NCBI GenBank assembly: GCA_016234595.1
Contig: JACRBG010000007.1
Location: 1-64,000, forward strand
Direction of reading: 5' to 3'
DNA from: Chloroflexota bacterium
GTDB taxonomy: Bacteria; Chloroflexota; Anaerolineae; Aggregatilineales; J027
DNA: 64,000 bases
Both the position numbers and the translations under genes were made by a program. Of this stretch, positions 16,670-25,808 are shown piece after piece (the first letter of the stretch is position 1; each line of letters begins with the position of its first letter). The notes under the pieces were generated by a model. The model was not told the DNA's origin, made no database searches, and saw only the letters and a list, made by a program, of their open reading frames with translations.

Positions 16670-17272
16670 GTGATAGAACAGTCAACCTTGAGGGGCAACT
16701 TACGGGTGGATACGGAACACGAACGGCACTTAATTCAACAGGCCCAGCTTGGGACAGACCCAGCGGCGATACAGACTTTGTATCGGCAGTATTTCCCGCG
16801 TGTGTTCGCCTATGTCGCCTATCGGGTGGGGCGTAAACAGGATGCTGAGGATATTGTGTCGGACATTTTTCTGCGGGCGATTGAGTACTTGGGCCATTTT
16901 GAATATCGGGGTGAAGGGTCATTTGCGGCATGGTTATTCAAAATTGCGTATACCCAAGTTGTCAATTTTCATCGCATTCATAGCCCCCAACAGCCTGTGC
17001 CGTTGGAGGAATTGCCCGATATTCAATCCGACACCCTGTCACCCGATAGCGCCATCCTACAAAAAGAGCTTTTTGCCCGACTGCACCACTTGATTACCAC
17101 CCTTGCCCCGCGTCGCCAAGAGGTGATTACCTTGAAATTTTTTGGCGGTCTGCGTAATCAGGAAATTGCGGAATTGTTAGGCTTGGATGAGCGCACCATC
17201 GCATCACATTTGAGCCGGGGGTTGGAAGATTTGCAGCGGAAATTTGAGGAAGAGAAGGCCAACCATGAATAA
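16670..17272 (+). CDS. ECF-type RNA polymerase sigma factor
   Basis: 200 residues from GTG 16670; GTG 16706, with AGGGG upstream, is a plausible shorter start. Sigma region 2 shows DAEDIVSDIFLRAIEYLG and AAWLFKIAYTQVVNFHR (promoter melting and -10 contact). Region 4 shows RRQEVITLKFFGGLRNQEIAELLG with a helix-turn-helix (-35 contact). Its stop overlaps the start of the next gene, whose product has a short cytoplasmic part, a membrane helix and an external part, the usual layout of an anti-sigma factor. Confidence 0.9.
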   Translation: MIEQSTLRGNLRVDTEHERHLIQQAQLGTDPAAIQTLYRQYFPRVFAYVAYRVGRKQDAEDIVSDIFLRAIEYLGHFEYRGEGSFAAWLFKIAYTQVVNFHRIHSPQQPVPLEELPDIQSDTLSPDSAILQKELFARLHHLITTLAPRRQEVITLKFFGGLRNQEIAELLGLDERTIASHLSRGLEDLQRKFEEEKANHE

Positions 17273-18743
17273 ACATCAATCGGAATCAGGCCAAGACATC
17301 GAAAAATTGTTAACCGAGGTGATACCCCAAGCGGATACCCATTTTCAGGAAAAATTAGAGGGTCACTTGTTGGTGGCCTATCTGCAAAAAAAGGAGCGTG
17401 ACAAAGTGAAAGCCAATGGTCATTTGGTGACGTATACGGATTTTGCGCCTCAGAGGGGCGTGGGAAATCTTAATCGCCGATGGTCTATCACGCTGGCGGC
17501 GACGTTGCTGATGGCATTGTTGTTTGGATTCATACTGATCTCAATTGGGGATAATCGGCAAGCGGGTTATTCAGGGGCACCGCGTATTATAACGGTAACG
17601 GCTACTCCAAGCCCAACTCCGATAGCAACGGTGTCAGTGGTTGTGGCTAGTCAATATCTTAGGGCTAACCAGATAATTATGTTTTCCTCCGTACGAATTC
17701 AAGATTATCCAGCAGATCAAGTCCCTGCTGACTCATTTTCAGATGCTAATCAGGTTGTTGGGGCACAACTGTTAAATAACGTGGTTGGAGGCAGGCCTAT
17801 CTTAAAAAGTATGGTTTCTTCTAATCGCATACTCACGGATTTCAACACGCCGTCGCGCATGCGCGAATCCGCGACTGTTGCTTATCCCAAAGGCTCGTTG
17901 GTTGCCAATGTGAGGGTCTCCCCCGACGTAAATTCGGAAATTTTGGGTCAGATGGAAAGCGGCACAGGTTATATTGTAGTGGGCTACAACGAGGCATGGT
18001 ATCAAATTCAATACACATCCACTGAACAAGGTTGGGTGCTCCAAAGTTTTGTATCTATTCAGGGGAATGTTTCTTCGATGGGGACTATGGCTGGATCAAT
18101 CTTGCGCCCGGTTGTCATTACCGCCCAAGCGATTCAGCGGGGGACGGTCATCACTGAAGAAATGTTGACTGTTGTGTATTGGCCTAATGAGATTGCGGCC
18201 ACCGAGACATATGACAGCGTTGAAGCGTTAGTGGGCCAAATTGCTTCAGCAGATTTACGTCCTTATTCTCCAATTTTAGCTACAAATTTAGAATCACATT
18301 CTGAAGTTACACGAGAGCTAAAGGAAGATACCCTGCTGGTAGAAATTTCAGTTCCTTTACGTGAGAATGTTTATTTTTACGGATTTCAAGTGGGCGATAG
18401 GATCAATATCACTGCAATTTACAAATTTGTACCCATGGACGACAGAAGTGAGTGTCGGGTTCCGTGTTTTCAATCGCTAGCAACTCCGACAATATACCCC
18501 CCGTCTATTGAAACAAGCGAAACAAGCCCTGAGATTACGAATCCGCAAATGTTTATTGAAGAGGCAATCACCTATGCAGAAATCCTAAGCCTCGATTTCG
18601 CGGATGACTCTCATACAGATATGGTTATGGTTTTGGCTGTAACTCCACGAGAGGCCAATATTTGGAATTCTTTGGTCGCCAGAGGTATTCCCGTGTTTTA
18701 TCATATAATTTCGCCTGCACCCGCGACTCAAGAAACACAATAA
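17265..18743 (+). CDS. Membrane-anchored SAF-SH3-SAF (CpaB-like) protein, candidate anti-sigma factor
   Basis: 492 residues from ATG 17265, overlapping the sigma gene by 8 bp. Residues 1-72 are cytoplasmic and charged, 73-93 a single membrane helix, 105-122 a Thr/Pro linker. A SAF domain (about 123-183, ASQYLRANQIIMFSSVRIQDYP) follows, then an SH3-like domain (203-268, VANVRVSPDVNSEILGQM to GWV), a second SAF domain (282-345) and a CpaB/RcpC-like end (355-490, VPLRENVYFYGFQVGDRINI). SAF/RcpC modules are known from Flp-pilus assembly and the SH3 type often binds cell wall. The coupling suggests control of the sigma factor by an external signal; that is inference, and no classical zinc anti-sigma motif is present. 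Confidence 0.75.
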   Translation: MNKHQSESGQDIEKLLTEVIPQADTHFQEKLEGHLLVAYLQKKERDKVKANGHLVTYTDFAPQRGVGNLNRRWSITLAATLLMALLFGFILISIGDNRQAGYSGAPRIITVTATPSPTPIATVSVVVASQYLRANQIIMFSSVRIQDYPADQVPADSFSDANQVVGAQLLNNVVGGRPILKSMVSSNRILTDFNTPSRMRESATVAYPKGSLVANVRVSPDVNSEILGQMESGTGYIVVGYNEAWYQIQYTSTEQGWVLQSFVSIQGNVSSMGTMAGSILRPVVITAQAIQRGTVITEEMLTVVYWPNEIAATETYDSVEALVGQIASADLRPYSPILATNLESHSEVTRELKEDTLLVEISVPLRENVYFYGFQVGDRINITAIYKFVPMDDRSECRVPCFQSLATPTIYPPSIETSETSPEITNPQMFIEEAITYAEILSLDFADDSHTDMVMVLAVTPREANIWNSLVARGIPVFYHIISPAPATQETQ

Positions 18744-18754
18744 TTCCAACGATA

Positions 18755-18783
18755 GAGGGGTACGATTATCATAGATACCCCTC
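18755..18783 (+). terminator. Stem-loop after the sigma/SAF operon
   Basis: Perfect 8-bp inverted repeat GAGGGGTA/TACCCCTC, 13-nt loop, 11 nt after the stop. Only two T follow, so it is a likely but atypical terminator. The LysE promoter begins right behind it. Confidence 0.55.
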
Positions 18784-18813
18784 TTGACACATCACCCCGA
18801 AAAATCCTATACT
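18784..18813 (+). promoter_or_regulatory. Strong sigma-70-type promoter for the LysE operon
   Basis: TTGACA (18784-18789), 18-nt spacer, TATACT (18808-18813). This is the closest match to consensus I saw in the window. Predicted start near 18820. Confidence 0.7.
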
Positions 18814-19063
18814 GACTTTTTGTAATCACGACCTCTTTTTCAATCGGTATTGGATAAGCATGTTTCTGGAGCACGGCCTCTTCATCCAGAATAACCAAAA
18901 CCAATCCGGCCCAACCAGCCGGAAATAACCTCACGTCGCACAGTGAGCAGCGACTCACCCGACCAACACCCACTTTTCACACAACCCATCGTACCGCGTA
19001 ATCAGCCTCAACAAGCTGGTTCATTAACTTTTGAAATTTGGCATATCTGGAAGAGGCATAACT
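18814..19063 (+). other. Long untranslated leader upstream of the LysE gene
   Basis: About 245 nt between the predicted start site and the ATG. I see no credible small gene on either strand. There is a TCCGG/CCGGA inverted repeat near 18905-18925 and pyrimidine-rich stretches. It does not match a riboswitch I can recognise by eye. Confidence 0.4.
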
Positions 19064-19681
19064 ATGGATATTGGACTCCTGCTTAAGGGAATGCTCATTG
19101 GATTTTCAATCGCCGCCCCCGTGGGCCCAATCGGGGTGCTGTGTATTCGGCGCACTTTGATGGAGGGGCGTGTTGCTGGCTTAATTTCGGGTTTGGGGGC
19201 CGCCACCGCCGATATGTTTTATGGCTGTATGGCAGCGTTCGGGGTGACGTTTATTGCCAACTTGCTGATTGATCGTATTGACCTGATTCAACTCGTAGGG
19301 GGCAGTTTTTTGCTCTACCTCGGCATCAAAACGATTCGATCACGGCCTGCGACGGAAGAGGCGAAGCTTGAATCGCGTAGCTTAGGACGGGCTTATTTCT
19401 CGACTTTTTTATATACCCTGACCAATCCCATGACTATTCTGTCGTTTGCAGGTATTTTCGCAGGGGTAGGCTTGGCCGAAGACCATCCTGAATTTAGTGC
19501 AGCGCTGATTTTAGTGATCGGGGTGTTCTGTGGGTCGGCGACATGGTGGTTTATCTTAAGTGGCGGAGTGGGTGTGATGCGAACGAAATTTAACCCCAAC
19601 TGGCTACTGTGGGTCAATCGTGCCTCTGGTGTTATCATTGCCGCATTTGGCATTCTGCAATTGTGGCGCATCATCCACTAG
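19064..19681 (+). CDS. LysE/RhtB-family exporter
   Basis: 205 residues from ATG 19064, with GAGG 7 nt upstream; a TTG at 19031 is weaker. Six hydrophobic segments, with the family hallmark near the N-terminus (GFSIAAPVGPIGVLCIRRTL). Members export amino acids such as lysine, threonine or homoserine, or related small molecules; the substrate here cannot be told. It follows a near-consensus promoter and a long leader, and is likely co-transcribed with the hydrolase and DUF3052 genes (gaps of 19 and 5 bp). Confidence 0.9.
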   Translation: MDIGLLLKGMLIGFSIAAPVGPIGVLCIRRTLMEGRVAGLISGLGAATADMFYGCMAAFGVTFIANLLIDRIDLIQLVGGSFLLYLGIKTIRSRPATEEAKLESRSLGRAYFSTFLYTLTNPMTILSFAGIFAGVGLAEDHPEFSAALILVIGVFCGSATWWFILSGGVGVMRTKFNPNWLLWVNRASGVIIAAFGILQLWRIIH

Positions 19682-19700
19682 GCACTCAGGAGCAATCATC

Positions 19701-20564
19701 ATGGCTGACGGTCGGTTAGTGAATATTGGCGATACACAACTTAATATCGTGGAACGAGGGCATGGCTACCCATTGATTGTTTTGCATGGTGGCCCCGGCC
19801 TTGACCATCATATGTTTGGGGATTACCTTGACCCACTAACCGACCACTATCGTCTGATTTTGGTAGACCAGCGAGCGCAGGGTCTTTCGGCGATGTGCCC
19901 GCCTAGTACATGGACGATCCCCCAGATGGCCCAAGATGTGGTGTCATTGGCACAGGCATTGGAATTAGGCCAATATGCGGTGCTGGGACATTCGTTTGGG
20001 GCTATGGTGGCCTTGCAAAACGCGGTGGATTTTCCCGGTGCGGCGGCGCAAACGATTATTTCATCGGGTGTGCCGTCAGCCTCAAAATATTTAGGGCCGC
20101 ATGTCCAATTTCACATCGAAAATTTTGAGCCGATTGAGCTACGCGAGAAGGTGGCGGCTTCATGGGAACGCGAGACAATTGCCCAAACCCAAGAAGATGT
20201 CGCCTCGCTGTTGACTGACCAATTCCCCTACCACTTTCGTGACCCTTTTAGCCCACTCATTGATGAAATGTGGCAAAGGACAGCCGGGGCGGTTTATTCA
20301 CCCCATGTGCTGCGCCATTTTGCTACCCAAGCCTATGGTGGGATTGAGGTCGAAGATCAACTGCCCCATGTCACCCATCCGGTGTTGGTTTTGGCGGGGC
20401 GCCATGATCGGGCCTGTTCCGTTCCAGCAGCACAAGCAATCGCGGCTGGCATCCCTAACGCTAAACTGATGGTTTTCGAAAACAGCGGGCACATGACCTA
20501 TGTCGAAGAAAATGAGCATTATTTGAAAGCCGTACGTGATTTTCTAGGCAGCAATCGAGGATAA
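19701..20564 (+). CDS. Alpha/beta hydrolase (proline iminopeptidase-like)
   Basis: 287 residues from ATG 19701, with CAGGAG 8 nt upstream. Oxyanion-hole motif HGGPGLDHHMF and nucleophile elbow GHSFGAM, with acid in GRHDRACSVP and His in NSGHMTYVEE. The complete triad and the HGGPG motif place it near proline iminopeptidases and related hydrolases, but the family is broad and substrate prediction is weak. Cytosolic, no signal peptide. Second gene of the LysE operon. Confidence 0.88.
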   Translation: MADGRLVNIGDTQLNIVERGHGYPLIVLHGGPGLDHHMFGDYLDPLTDHYRLILVDQRAQGLSAMCPPSTWTIPQMAQDVVSLAQALELGQYAVLGHSFGAMVALQNAVDFPGAAAQTIISSGVPSASKYLGPHVQFHIENFEPIELREKVAASWERETIAQTQEDVASLLTDQFPYHFRDPFSPLIDEMWQRTAGAVYSPHVLRHFATQAYGGIEVEDQLPHVTHPVLVLAGRHDRACSVPAAQAIAAGIPNAKLMVFENSGHMTYVEENEHYLKAVRDFLGSNRG

Positions 20565-20569
20565 AACAT

Positions 20570-20983
20570 ATGGCGGGCTATTCCAAAAAATCACTGGTGG
20601 AGAAACTAGGCATTAAACCGGGGGCTAAAATTGCCATTTTAAATGCGCCTGCCAATTACGATACCACGCTTGGCCCTTTACCAGATGGGGTTGAACGTAT
20701 TGAACAACTTCAAGCCGAGGCCGAATTGGACTTTATCCAGTTTTTTACAGCCTCCCGTGTCGAATTTTTGGCGCAATTTGATACTCTTAAAGCCGCTATC
20801 AAACAAAATGGCATGGTCTGGGTATCGTGGCCCAAGAAAGCCGCCAAAGTGCCAACTGATCTTGATGAAAGTGTAATACGTGACATCGCGCTGGAAAATG
20901 GCTTGGTTGATGTCAAAGTTGCAGCAGTGGATGAAGTTTGGTCGGGGCTAAAATTGGTCTATCGGGTTAAGGATCGAAAATAG
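20570..20983 (+). CDS. DUF3052 family protein
   Basis: 137 residues, starting 5 bp after the hydrolase. Small soluble protein with the DUF3052 pattern: KLGIKPGAKIAILNAP near the start, a central FFTASRVEF, then GMVWVSWPKK and a C-terminal SGLKLVYR. Family function is not established. No terminator is obvious before the convergent aminotransferase gene. Confidence 0.85.
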   Translation: MAGYSKKSLVEKLGIKPGAKIAILNAPANYDTTLGPLPDGVERIEQLQAEAELDFIQFFTASRVEFLAQFDTLKAAIKQNGMVWVSWPKKAAKVPTDLDESVIRDIALENGLVDVKVAAVDEVWSGLKLVYRVKDRK

Positions 20984-21012
20984 AAAGGGTGATTTACCTA
21001 CCCCTCCATCGC

Positions 21013-21837
21013 TCAAATTGGCTCAAGGTGGCTTTCTTCCCATGCCAGATATGCCGCCCGCAATTGTTGGGTCAACGCACCGGGTTTGCCATCGCTGATG
21101 ATATGCTCATCAATTTGCACGACGGGCACAATCCCGCGGCTGGCGCTGGTGACAAAGGACTCCGTGATGGTTGGGATTTCATCAATTTTGATGGGATGCA
21201 ATTCTAATGGGAGGATGGTTGGAGCGACTTGTAAGACGATTTTGCGTGAGATGCCCCCTAAAACTCCTTCGCCTGCGGTGTACAGTTTGCCACCCTTGAT
21301 GGTGTAAAAATTGGTACTGAACCCCTCCAGTAATTCTCCTTCGTCATTTACGATAATTCCTTGAAAGGCTGTAGCAGGAATACTGGCGCTGGCGGCTTCG
21401 CGTTGGGTCACCCAATCATTCGTTTTAGAGCCGGGGTTGTGGCGGGCGATATGCACGGTAGCGACCATCACCCCTTTTTCATACATTTCCGGCGACCATC
21501 CTGCGAATGGTTCAATCGTCAGAATGAGATGATCAGGTTGATGGCGAGGGACGGTCACACGAAAACGCACATTTTCATACCCTGCTTGATTGAGCATGGT
21601 GCGCAGGGCTGTCCGTAATACCGCTCGGTCAAGTTGTAGAGGGATATTTTCAAGGCGGGCTGACTCTTCCATGCGATCAAGATGAGAATCGAACAGCAGG
21701 GCATAATTTTGCTTATAGGTACGGGTAATGGTATAGATGCCATCCGGTTCATGATGGCCTGCATCTGCCAGCGAATCGGCTGTATAGTTGGCTTCTTGCA
21801 AGCCATTAGGGGTCAAAATTTTAATTATAGCGGGCAT
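21013..21837 (-). CDS. Class IV aminotransferase (BCAT / aminodeoxychorismate lyase-like)
   Basis: 274 residues. PLP-dependent fold-type IV enzyme. The likely PLP lysine is in SKTNDWVTQR; cofactor and substrate loops are EGFSTNFYTIKGG and the C-terminal TSASRGIVPV. Members are branched-chain or D-amino-acid aminotransferases, or 4-amino-4-deoxychorismate lyases, and this sequence does not clearly fall in one group. Last gene of the long minus-strand cluster, 12 bp after its neighbour, so its link to the envelope genes may be accidental. Confidence 0.87.
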   Translation of the reverse strand: MPAIIKILTPNGLQEANYTADSLADAGHHEPDGIYTITRTYKQNYALLFDSHLDRMEESARLENIPLQLDRAVLRTALRTMLNQAGYENVRFRVTVPRHQPDHLILTIEPFAGWSPEMYEKGVMVATVHIARHNPGSKTNDWVTQREAASASIPATAFQGIIVNDEGELLEGFSTNFYTIKGGKLYTAGEGVLGGISRKIVLQVAPTILPLELHPIKIDEIPTITESFVTSASRGIVPVVQIDEHIISDGKPGALTQQLRAAYLAWEESHLEPI

Positions 21838-21849
21838 GGGTATCCTCCC

Positions 21850-22650
21850 TTATTGATACGCATAGACAGCCAGCATAATCGGCAGGTCACTGGCCGGGGG
21901 AATAAACAAAGGGTCCTGACCGGGGCGGGTCAGAACCAGTGCGGTTGAGCGCCCCCCATCCAAATTGAAGGCTACATTAATTTCAAGGTCGCTACCGAGC
22001 AACCAGACCTGTAAATCATTTAAGCTGATTGTACCGGATATTCCTGTTGACATCAGCAAAATGCGCCCCTGCATATCTTGAGCGATGATAGTGCGGCGTG
22101 AGGGCACATCAAAGCCTTCACCCGTTGGCGCACGCACCCCACCGACTTTGACCAACATAGGAAAGCCTTGGACGGCCTGCTGCAAAAATTCGCCTTGATA
22201 GGGTTCTTGCACCAACGAGCGCATCCGGACCATCCCATTGGTATCAATTTCGAACATGCCACCAAAATCCACCAGCGAATAGCCATATTGATTGCCATCA
22301 CTGACGACTAGGCCAATGGCTTGATTATTCTCATCAAAAAAATTGCCATTCACAAAAACGACGGCATTTGCCAATTCAGTGCGCCACTGGGAAAAATCAG
22401 GTGGATCGCCAGCATAATAATGCACGCGAAAATAAACTTGGGCGGGGTCTAGCCGCACGACCACCATATCGAACTTATTGTTGACCGTGATTGTTCGATA
22501 TTCGACGCCGGGGTGGGTTGTCGTCCATGTTTGCGGAAGCGCTGTGTTGGTTACTGGACTGGGTGTTTTTTGAGGTGTGGAGGATAGGGAGCAGGCTGTA
22601 ACCATCCACAAAAGGGTGAGGATCAATAAGGTTGATCGTAATTTCATCAA
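21850..22650 (-). CDS. Phosphodiester-glycosidase-like lipoprotein (NAGPA/DUF2233 domain)
   Basis: 266 residues. Lipoprotein signal with WMVTAC, Ser/Thr/Pro linker, then an NAGPA-type domain: VNGNFFDENNQAIGLVVSDG near the start and NLDGGRSTALVL near the end, both typical of the phosphodiester glycosidase family. Characterised relatives remove N-acetylglucosamine 1-phosphodiester groups or act on cell-surface polymers. Predicted to act outside the membrane. Located directly after the vWA-amidotransferase protein, consistent with an envelope role. Confidence 0.85.
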   Translation of the reverse strand: MMKLRSTLLILTLLWMVTACSLSSTPQKTPSPVTNTALPQTWTTTHPGVEYRTITVNNKFDMVVVRLDPAQVYFRVHYYAGDPPDFSQWRTELANAVVFVNGNFFDENNQAIGLVVSDGNQYGYSLVDFGGMFEIDTNGMVRMRSLVQEPYQGEFLQQAVQGFPMLVKVGGVRAPTGEGFDVPSRRTIIAQDMQGRILLMSTGISGTISLNDLQVWLLGSDLEINVAFNLDGGRSTALVLTRPGQDPLFIPPASDLPIMLAVYAYQ

Positions 22651-22711
22651 ATCTTATACCTATTGTGAGATGGGGCAGGCCAATGCGACCCACCCCATCC
22701 ATAGACTAGCT

Positions 22712-25700
22712 TTATTCATCCCCACTGCGTTTTTTCTTGAGCAGTTGTGAGGCTGAGTGTTCCCCACTGGCCTTAGCGGGCGTCGGTTGGGGTTTGGGCG
22801 GTTGCGGTTTAGGTGGAGGTGGGACAACTGTCGCGGTTGGGGCTGGCCTTGGCGCAGCAGGAGCCGCTGGTGTTGCTTTCCCCGATGACGCTGGTGTTGC
22901 TGATACCGTTGGGGCCGAACTTGGCGTTGTTGGTGGCGTGGCGGCTTTACGCTTGGCGAGGGCACTCGCGGTTGCTGCTGGACTAGCCACAACCGGCGGC
23001 CCAGCAGTAGGCCGTTCTTTACGTTCCTCTGGGGCAGGGGACTGACGACCCTTGCCTTCTTGCTCCTCATGAGTACTCGCCCGTTGTTTGGCTTGTTTGA
23101 GGCCAACCATCACCCCGGCGGTTTCGGTCTCTTGATAAGCCCGTTGATTGAGGCCAAAACGATGACGCAGGCCTTCGCGTGCCCGTTCAACATCGCTGCG
23201 ATTGATGACCAAACGGCGCACCGCAATATCGCCAATCAGGACAAAGGCAGCGACCCCCAAGAAATAGGGCCATAATGGGCGGGCGGCCTCTTCATGGTCA
23301 AGATTATGTAAAAAGGCGGCGGCAGGATTTCCAGCCAGTGATGAGCCATTTGAGATTTTCGCTAAAAAGAGTTCGTCGGGCTGAGAAAGGTTATATTCTG
23401 GCGAATAGCTCAATACCCATCCAGTACTTTGGGCAACTGTCGCTTCGATGGGAGCGCCCTCACGAGTTGACCCCGCCACCGTTAGAATATACGTGCCTTC
23501 TTCGGTCGGGGTGAAGACCGCTTCATAACGGCCCGGTGCGACCTGTTGCAGTTGGGTATTGATAGTCGTCCGGTCAGGCGTGACGACGTTGGCGTTGAGG
23601 TCTAATTCATTGAGATAGTTACCCAAATCATCCCGTGCATCTACCACCAGAACTGCTTGTTCGCCGCGCTGTTCGACATAGGCTTCCAATTTACTATTAT
23701 TGCTTTCGGTGATCGTCCAGCGCACCACCTGATTCCAGAAGCGGGTATATTGATCCCAACTAACCCAATCACGCCCCCAACGGGCGGTAGCATCTGATGT
23801 AAATGCGACCGAGCGACCGAGGCCATATTGCCATTGGGCTAACAGCGGGTCATCTTCTGGCCCACGCAGCACAACGGTGGCCGTATCTTTCTCGGTGGTG
23901 GCGATATACCCCTGTAATTGCGGTGTGCTGCTAATGCCATCCATAATCGGACTACGGGCTGTCAATGTGGGATAGAACGGGTCTTCAAAAATATAGGAAC
24001 GGGTCGCCAATACCGTCTCAGCCGCAAAAATCGCTGGGATGTTTTCAATGGTGGTGGTCAGGTGGAAATTCCCGCCGCCACGTGGGGGCAGACGTTCCAA
24101 CCAACGGGCGTAATCATTGCCTACAGCGATCACTGAGGTCGTAATATCATAATTATCAAACATGCGCCCGACGAGTTCGGTAATGCCGACTTCGCTGGCC
24201 CCACCATCAGTCAATAAAATGATGTGCTTAAGCGTCGAGGGATCATCGGGCAGAATACGGCTGGCAGCAGTCAGGCCTCCAAAAATATCTGTACCCCCAC
24301 CGGGGCGCAAGCGGCCTACTTCATCGGCCATTGTTTGACGGTGATTGGCATCCCCCATTTCCTGAATATCCAAGACCCAGAAGGCTTGGCTATCAAATGA
24401 AACAACACCAGCACGGTCATAGTCGTTCAAGAAATTAAACGAGCGAATGATGGCTTCTTTGGCAAGTTCGAGATTGGATACCCCACTTGGCCCAGCAATT
24501 TCCATCGAGCCAGAACGGTCTATGACAAACAACATGGTCAATTGAGGGATACGGGTCTGGTCACGAATCCGCATTTCCACTGGTAACACATCTTCTAAGG
24601 GTGTCTCAAAATAACCACCAACGCCATAGCTATTGGGGCCACCAATGACCACTAATCCGCCACCCAAGTCGCGCACATAAATTTCCAGCAAGTCCATTTG
24701 ATCAGGCAGAAGTTCCGTCGCGGAGACGTTTGCCATGATGATGCTGCTATATTGACTGAGGGCCGCCAAACCCATCGGCAAATCATCCGGGGTGATGACA
24801 TCAATTTCAAAACCTGTACCCGCTAGGGCTGGCTGTAAATATTGGATTTCGGCGGGGTCGCTAGCGACGATTAATATGCGTGGTTGTCCAGTAACACGGG
24901 TAAAAGCCGAAAGTTCATTGTTTTTATAGAAGCCATCCACACTTAACGGTTCAATTTGAACACGGAAATCCACAAAGCCCGTGCGGGGCGATTGAATGGG
25001 GCCAATCGAATAGCGTTTTGTCCCCGCTTCTAAATCTACTTGGGTGTTATAGATGACCGTTCCGCCAGAAAGTACACGCAATTCCGCTCGGGTAGCGGTT
25101 TCGCTTTCAATGGTCACAATTAGGTCAAAAGGTTCGTCTTGGCTAACTTGGGAAGGGGCGCGCACATTGCTGACCAGAATTTCCGGCGCTTGCTGACGGG
25201 CAAAGGGTACAAAATCAATTTGGATGCCCGTCGCTTCGGCTAATTGGGCAGCTTGTTCGGCATCGCCTATCGTTTCAATACCATCGCTCAAAATAACCAT
25301 GCGTTTAGCGGTATCAGCAGGGAAAAGTGCAATTCCTAAGCGAATGGCTTCAGCAAGGTCGGTGTTGAGGGTCACGGTGGTGGGCAAGGTGCCGGGTTGG
25401 GGCGATAGGTTGACCAATTCGTCCATCGGTTGTTCGACTTGAGCATTTGCGCCGAACAGCACTACAGCCGCTTGGTCGTTTTGGTGCATATCCTTAATAG
25501 ATTCGCGTACAAAGTCCATCGCTGATTTTTGGGCGGCGGCATCCATACTGTCGGACACATCCACCAGAAAAACGACCGCCAGCTTATCAGCAGTACGACG
25601 AACTTCAAGGCCTGCCAATCCCAAAATAATCAACAGCACCAACAGCACCCGAATCCCCAGTGCAAGGGTATCCCGGCGGCGGCGATAGGCAAGGCGCGGC

Positions 25701-25768
25701 CAGCCCATACGGATGAAAATGGGGATGAGCAGTAGTAAAAATAGGGCGCTCGGATTTGTAATGCTCAT
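22712..25768 (-). CDS. Membrane vWA-amidotransferase-vWA protein
   Basis: 1018 residues. Two N-terminal membrane helices, then a first vWA domain (about 62-200, MIDAS DVSDSMD), a beta-sandwich region, and a class I amidotransferase-like fold (about 295-395, with VVIGGPNSYGVGGY but no clear catalytic triad). A second vWA domain (about 410-570, MIDAS DRSGSM) and another beta region follow, then a membrane helix near 830-855 and a Pro/Ala/Lys-rich cytoplasmic tail of about 150 residues. The metal sites suggest ligand-binding vWA domains. Probably a partner of MoxR/DUF58 in an envelope complex; the amidotransferase fold is likely structural. Confidence 0.85.
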   Translation of the reverse strand: MSITNPSALFLLLLIPIFIRMGWPRLAYRRRRDTLALGIRVLLVLLIILGLAGLEVRRTADKLAVVFLVDVSDSMDAAAQKSAMDFVRESIKDMHQNDQAAVVLFGANAQVEQPMDELVNLSPQPGTLPTTVTLNTDLAEAIRLGIALFPADTAKRMVILSDGIETIGDAEQAAQLAEATGIQIDFVPFARQQAPEILVSNVRAPSQVSQDEPFDLIVTIESETATRAELRVLSGGTVIYNTQVDLEAGTKRYSIGPIQSPRTGFVDFRVQIEPLSVDGFYKNNELSAFTRVTGQPRILIVASDPAEIQYLQPALAGTGFEIDVITPDDLPMGLAALSQYSSIIMANVSATELLPDQMDLLEIYVRDLGGGLVVIGGPNSYGVGGYFETPLEDVLPVEMRIRDQTRIPQLTMLFVIDRSGSMEIAGPSGVSNLELAKEAIIRSFNFLNDYDRAGVVSFDSQAFWVLDIQEMGDANHRQTMADEVGRLRPGGGTDIFGGLTAASRILPDDPSTLKHIILLTDGGASEVGITELVGRMFDNYDITTSVIAVGNDYARWLERLPPRGGGNFHLTTTIENIPAIFAAETVLATRSYIFEDPFYPTLTARSPIMDGISSTPQLQGYIATTEKDTATVVLRGPEDDPLLAQWQYGLGRSVAFTSDATARWGRDWVSWDQYTRFWNQVVRWTITESNNSKLEAYVEQRGEQAVLVVDARDDLGNYLNELDLNANVVTPDRTTINTQLQQVAPGRYEAVFTPTEEGTYILTVAGSTREGAPIEATVAQSTGWVLSYSPEYNLSQPDELFLAKISNGSSLAGNPAAAFLHNLDHEEAARPLWPYFLGVAAFVLIGDIAVRRLVINRSDVERAREGLRHRFGLNQRAYQETETAGVMVGLKQAKQRASTHEEQEGKGRQSPAPEERKERPTAGPPVVASPAATASALAKRKAATPPTTPSSAPTVSATPASSGKATPAAPAAPRPAPTATVVPPPPKPQPPKPQPTPAKASGEHSASQLLKKKRSGDE

Positions 25769-25808
25769 TGGATTCTACCGTTCTTACCAATACCACAACT
25801 TACCATTT

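Noticed and set aside
18728-18973. Open frame of 81 codons on the minus strand in the LysE leader
   Set aside because: No ribosome site, unlikely composition, and it runs against a strong plus-strand promoter and a hairpin; treated as chance.
18814-19063. Lysine riboswitch upstream of the LysE gene
   Set aside because: No recognisable conserved core or terminator/antiterminator pair could be drawn by eye.
22737-23045. Gly/Ala-rich plus-strand frame of about 100 codons
   Set aside because: It is the reverse complement of the Pro/Ala-rich tail of the vWA-amidotransferase gene; no start signals.
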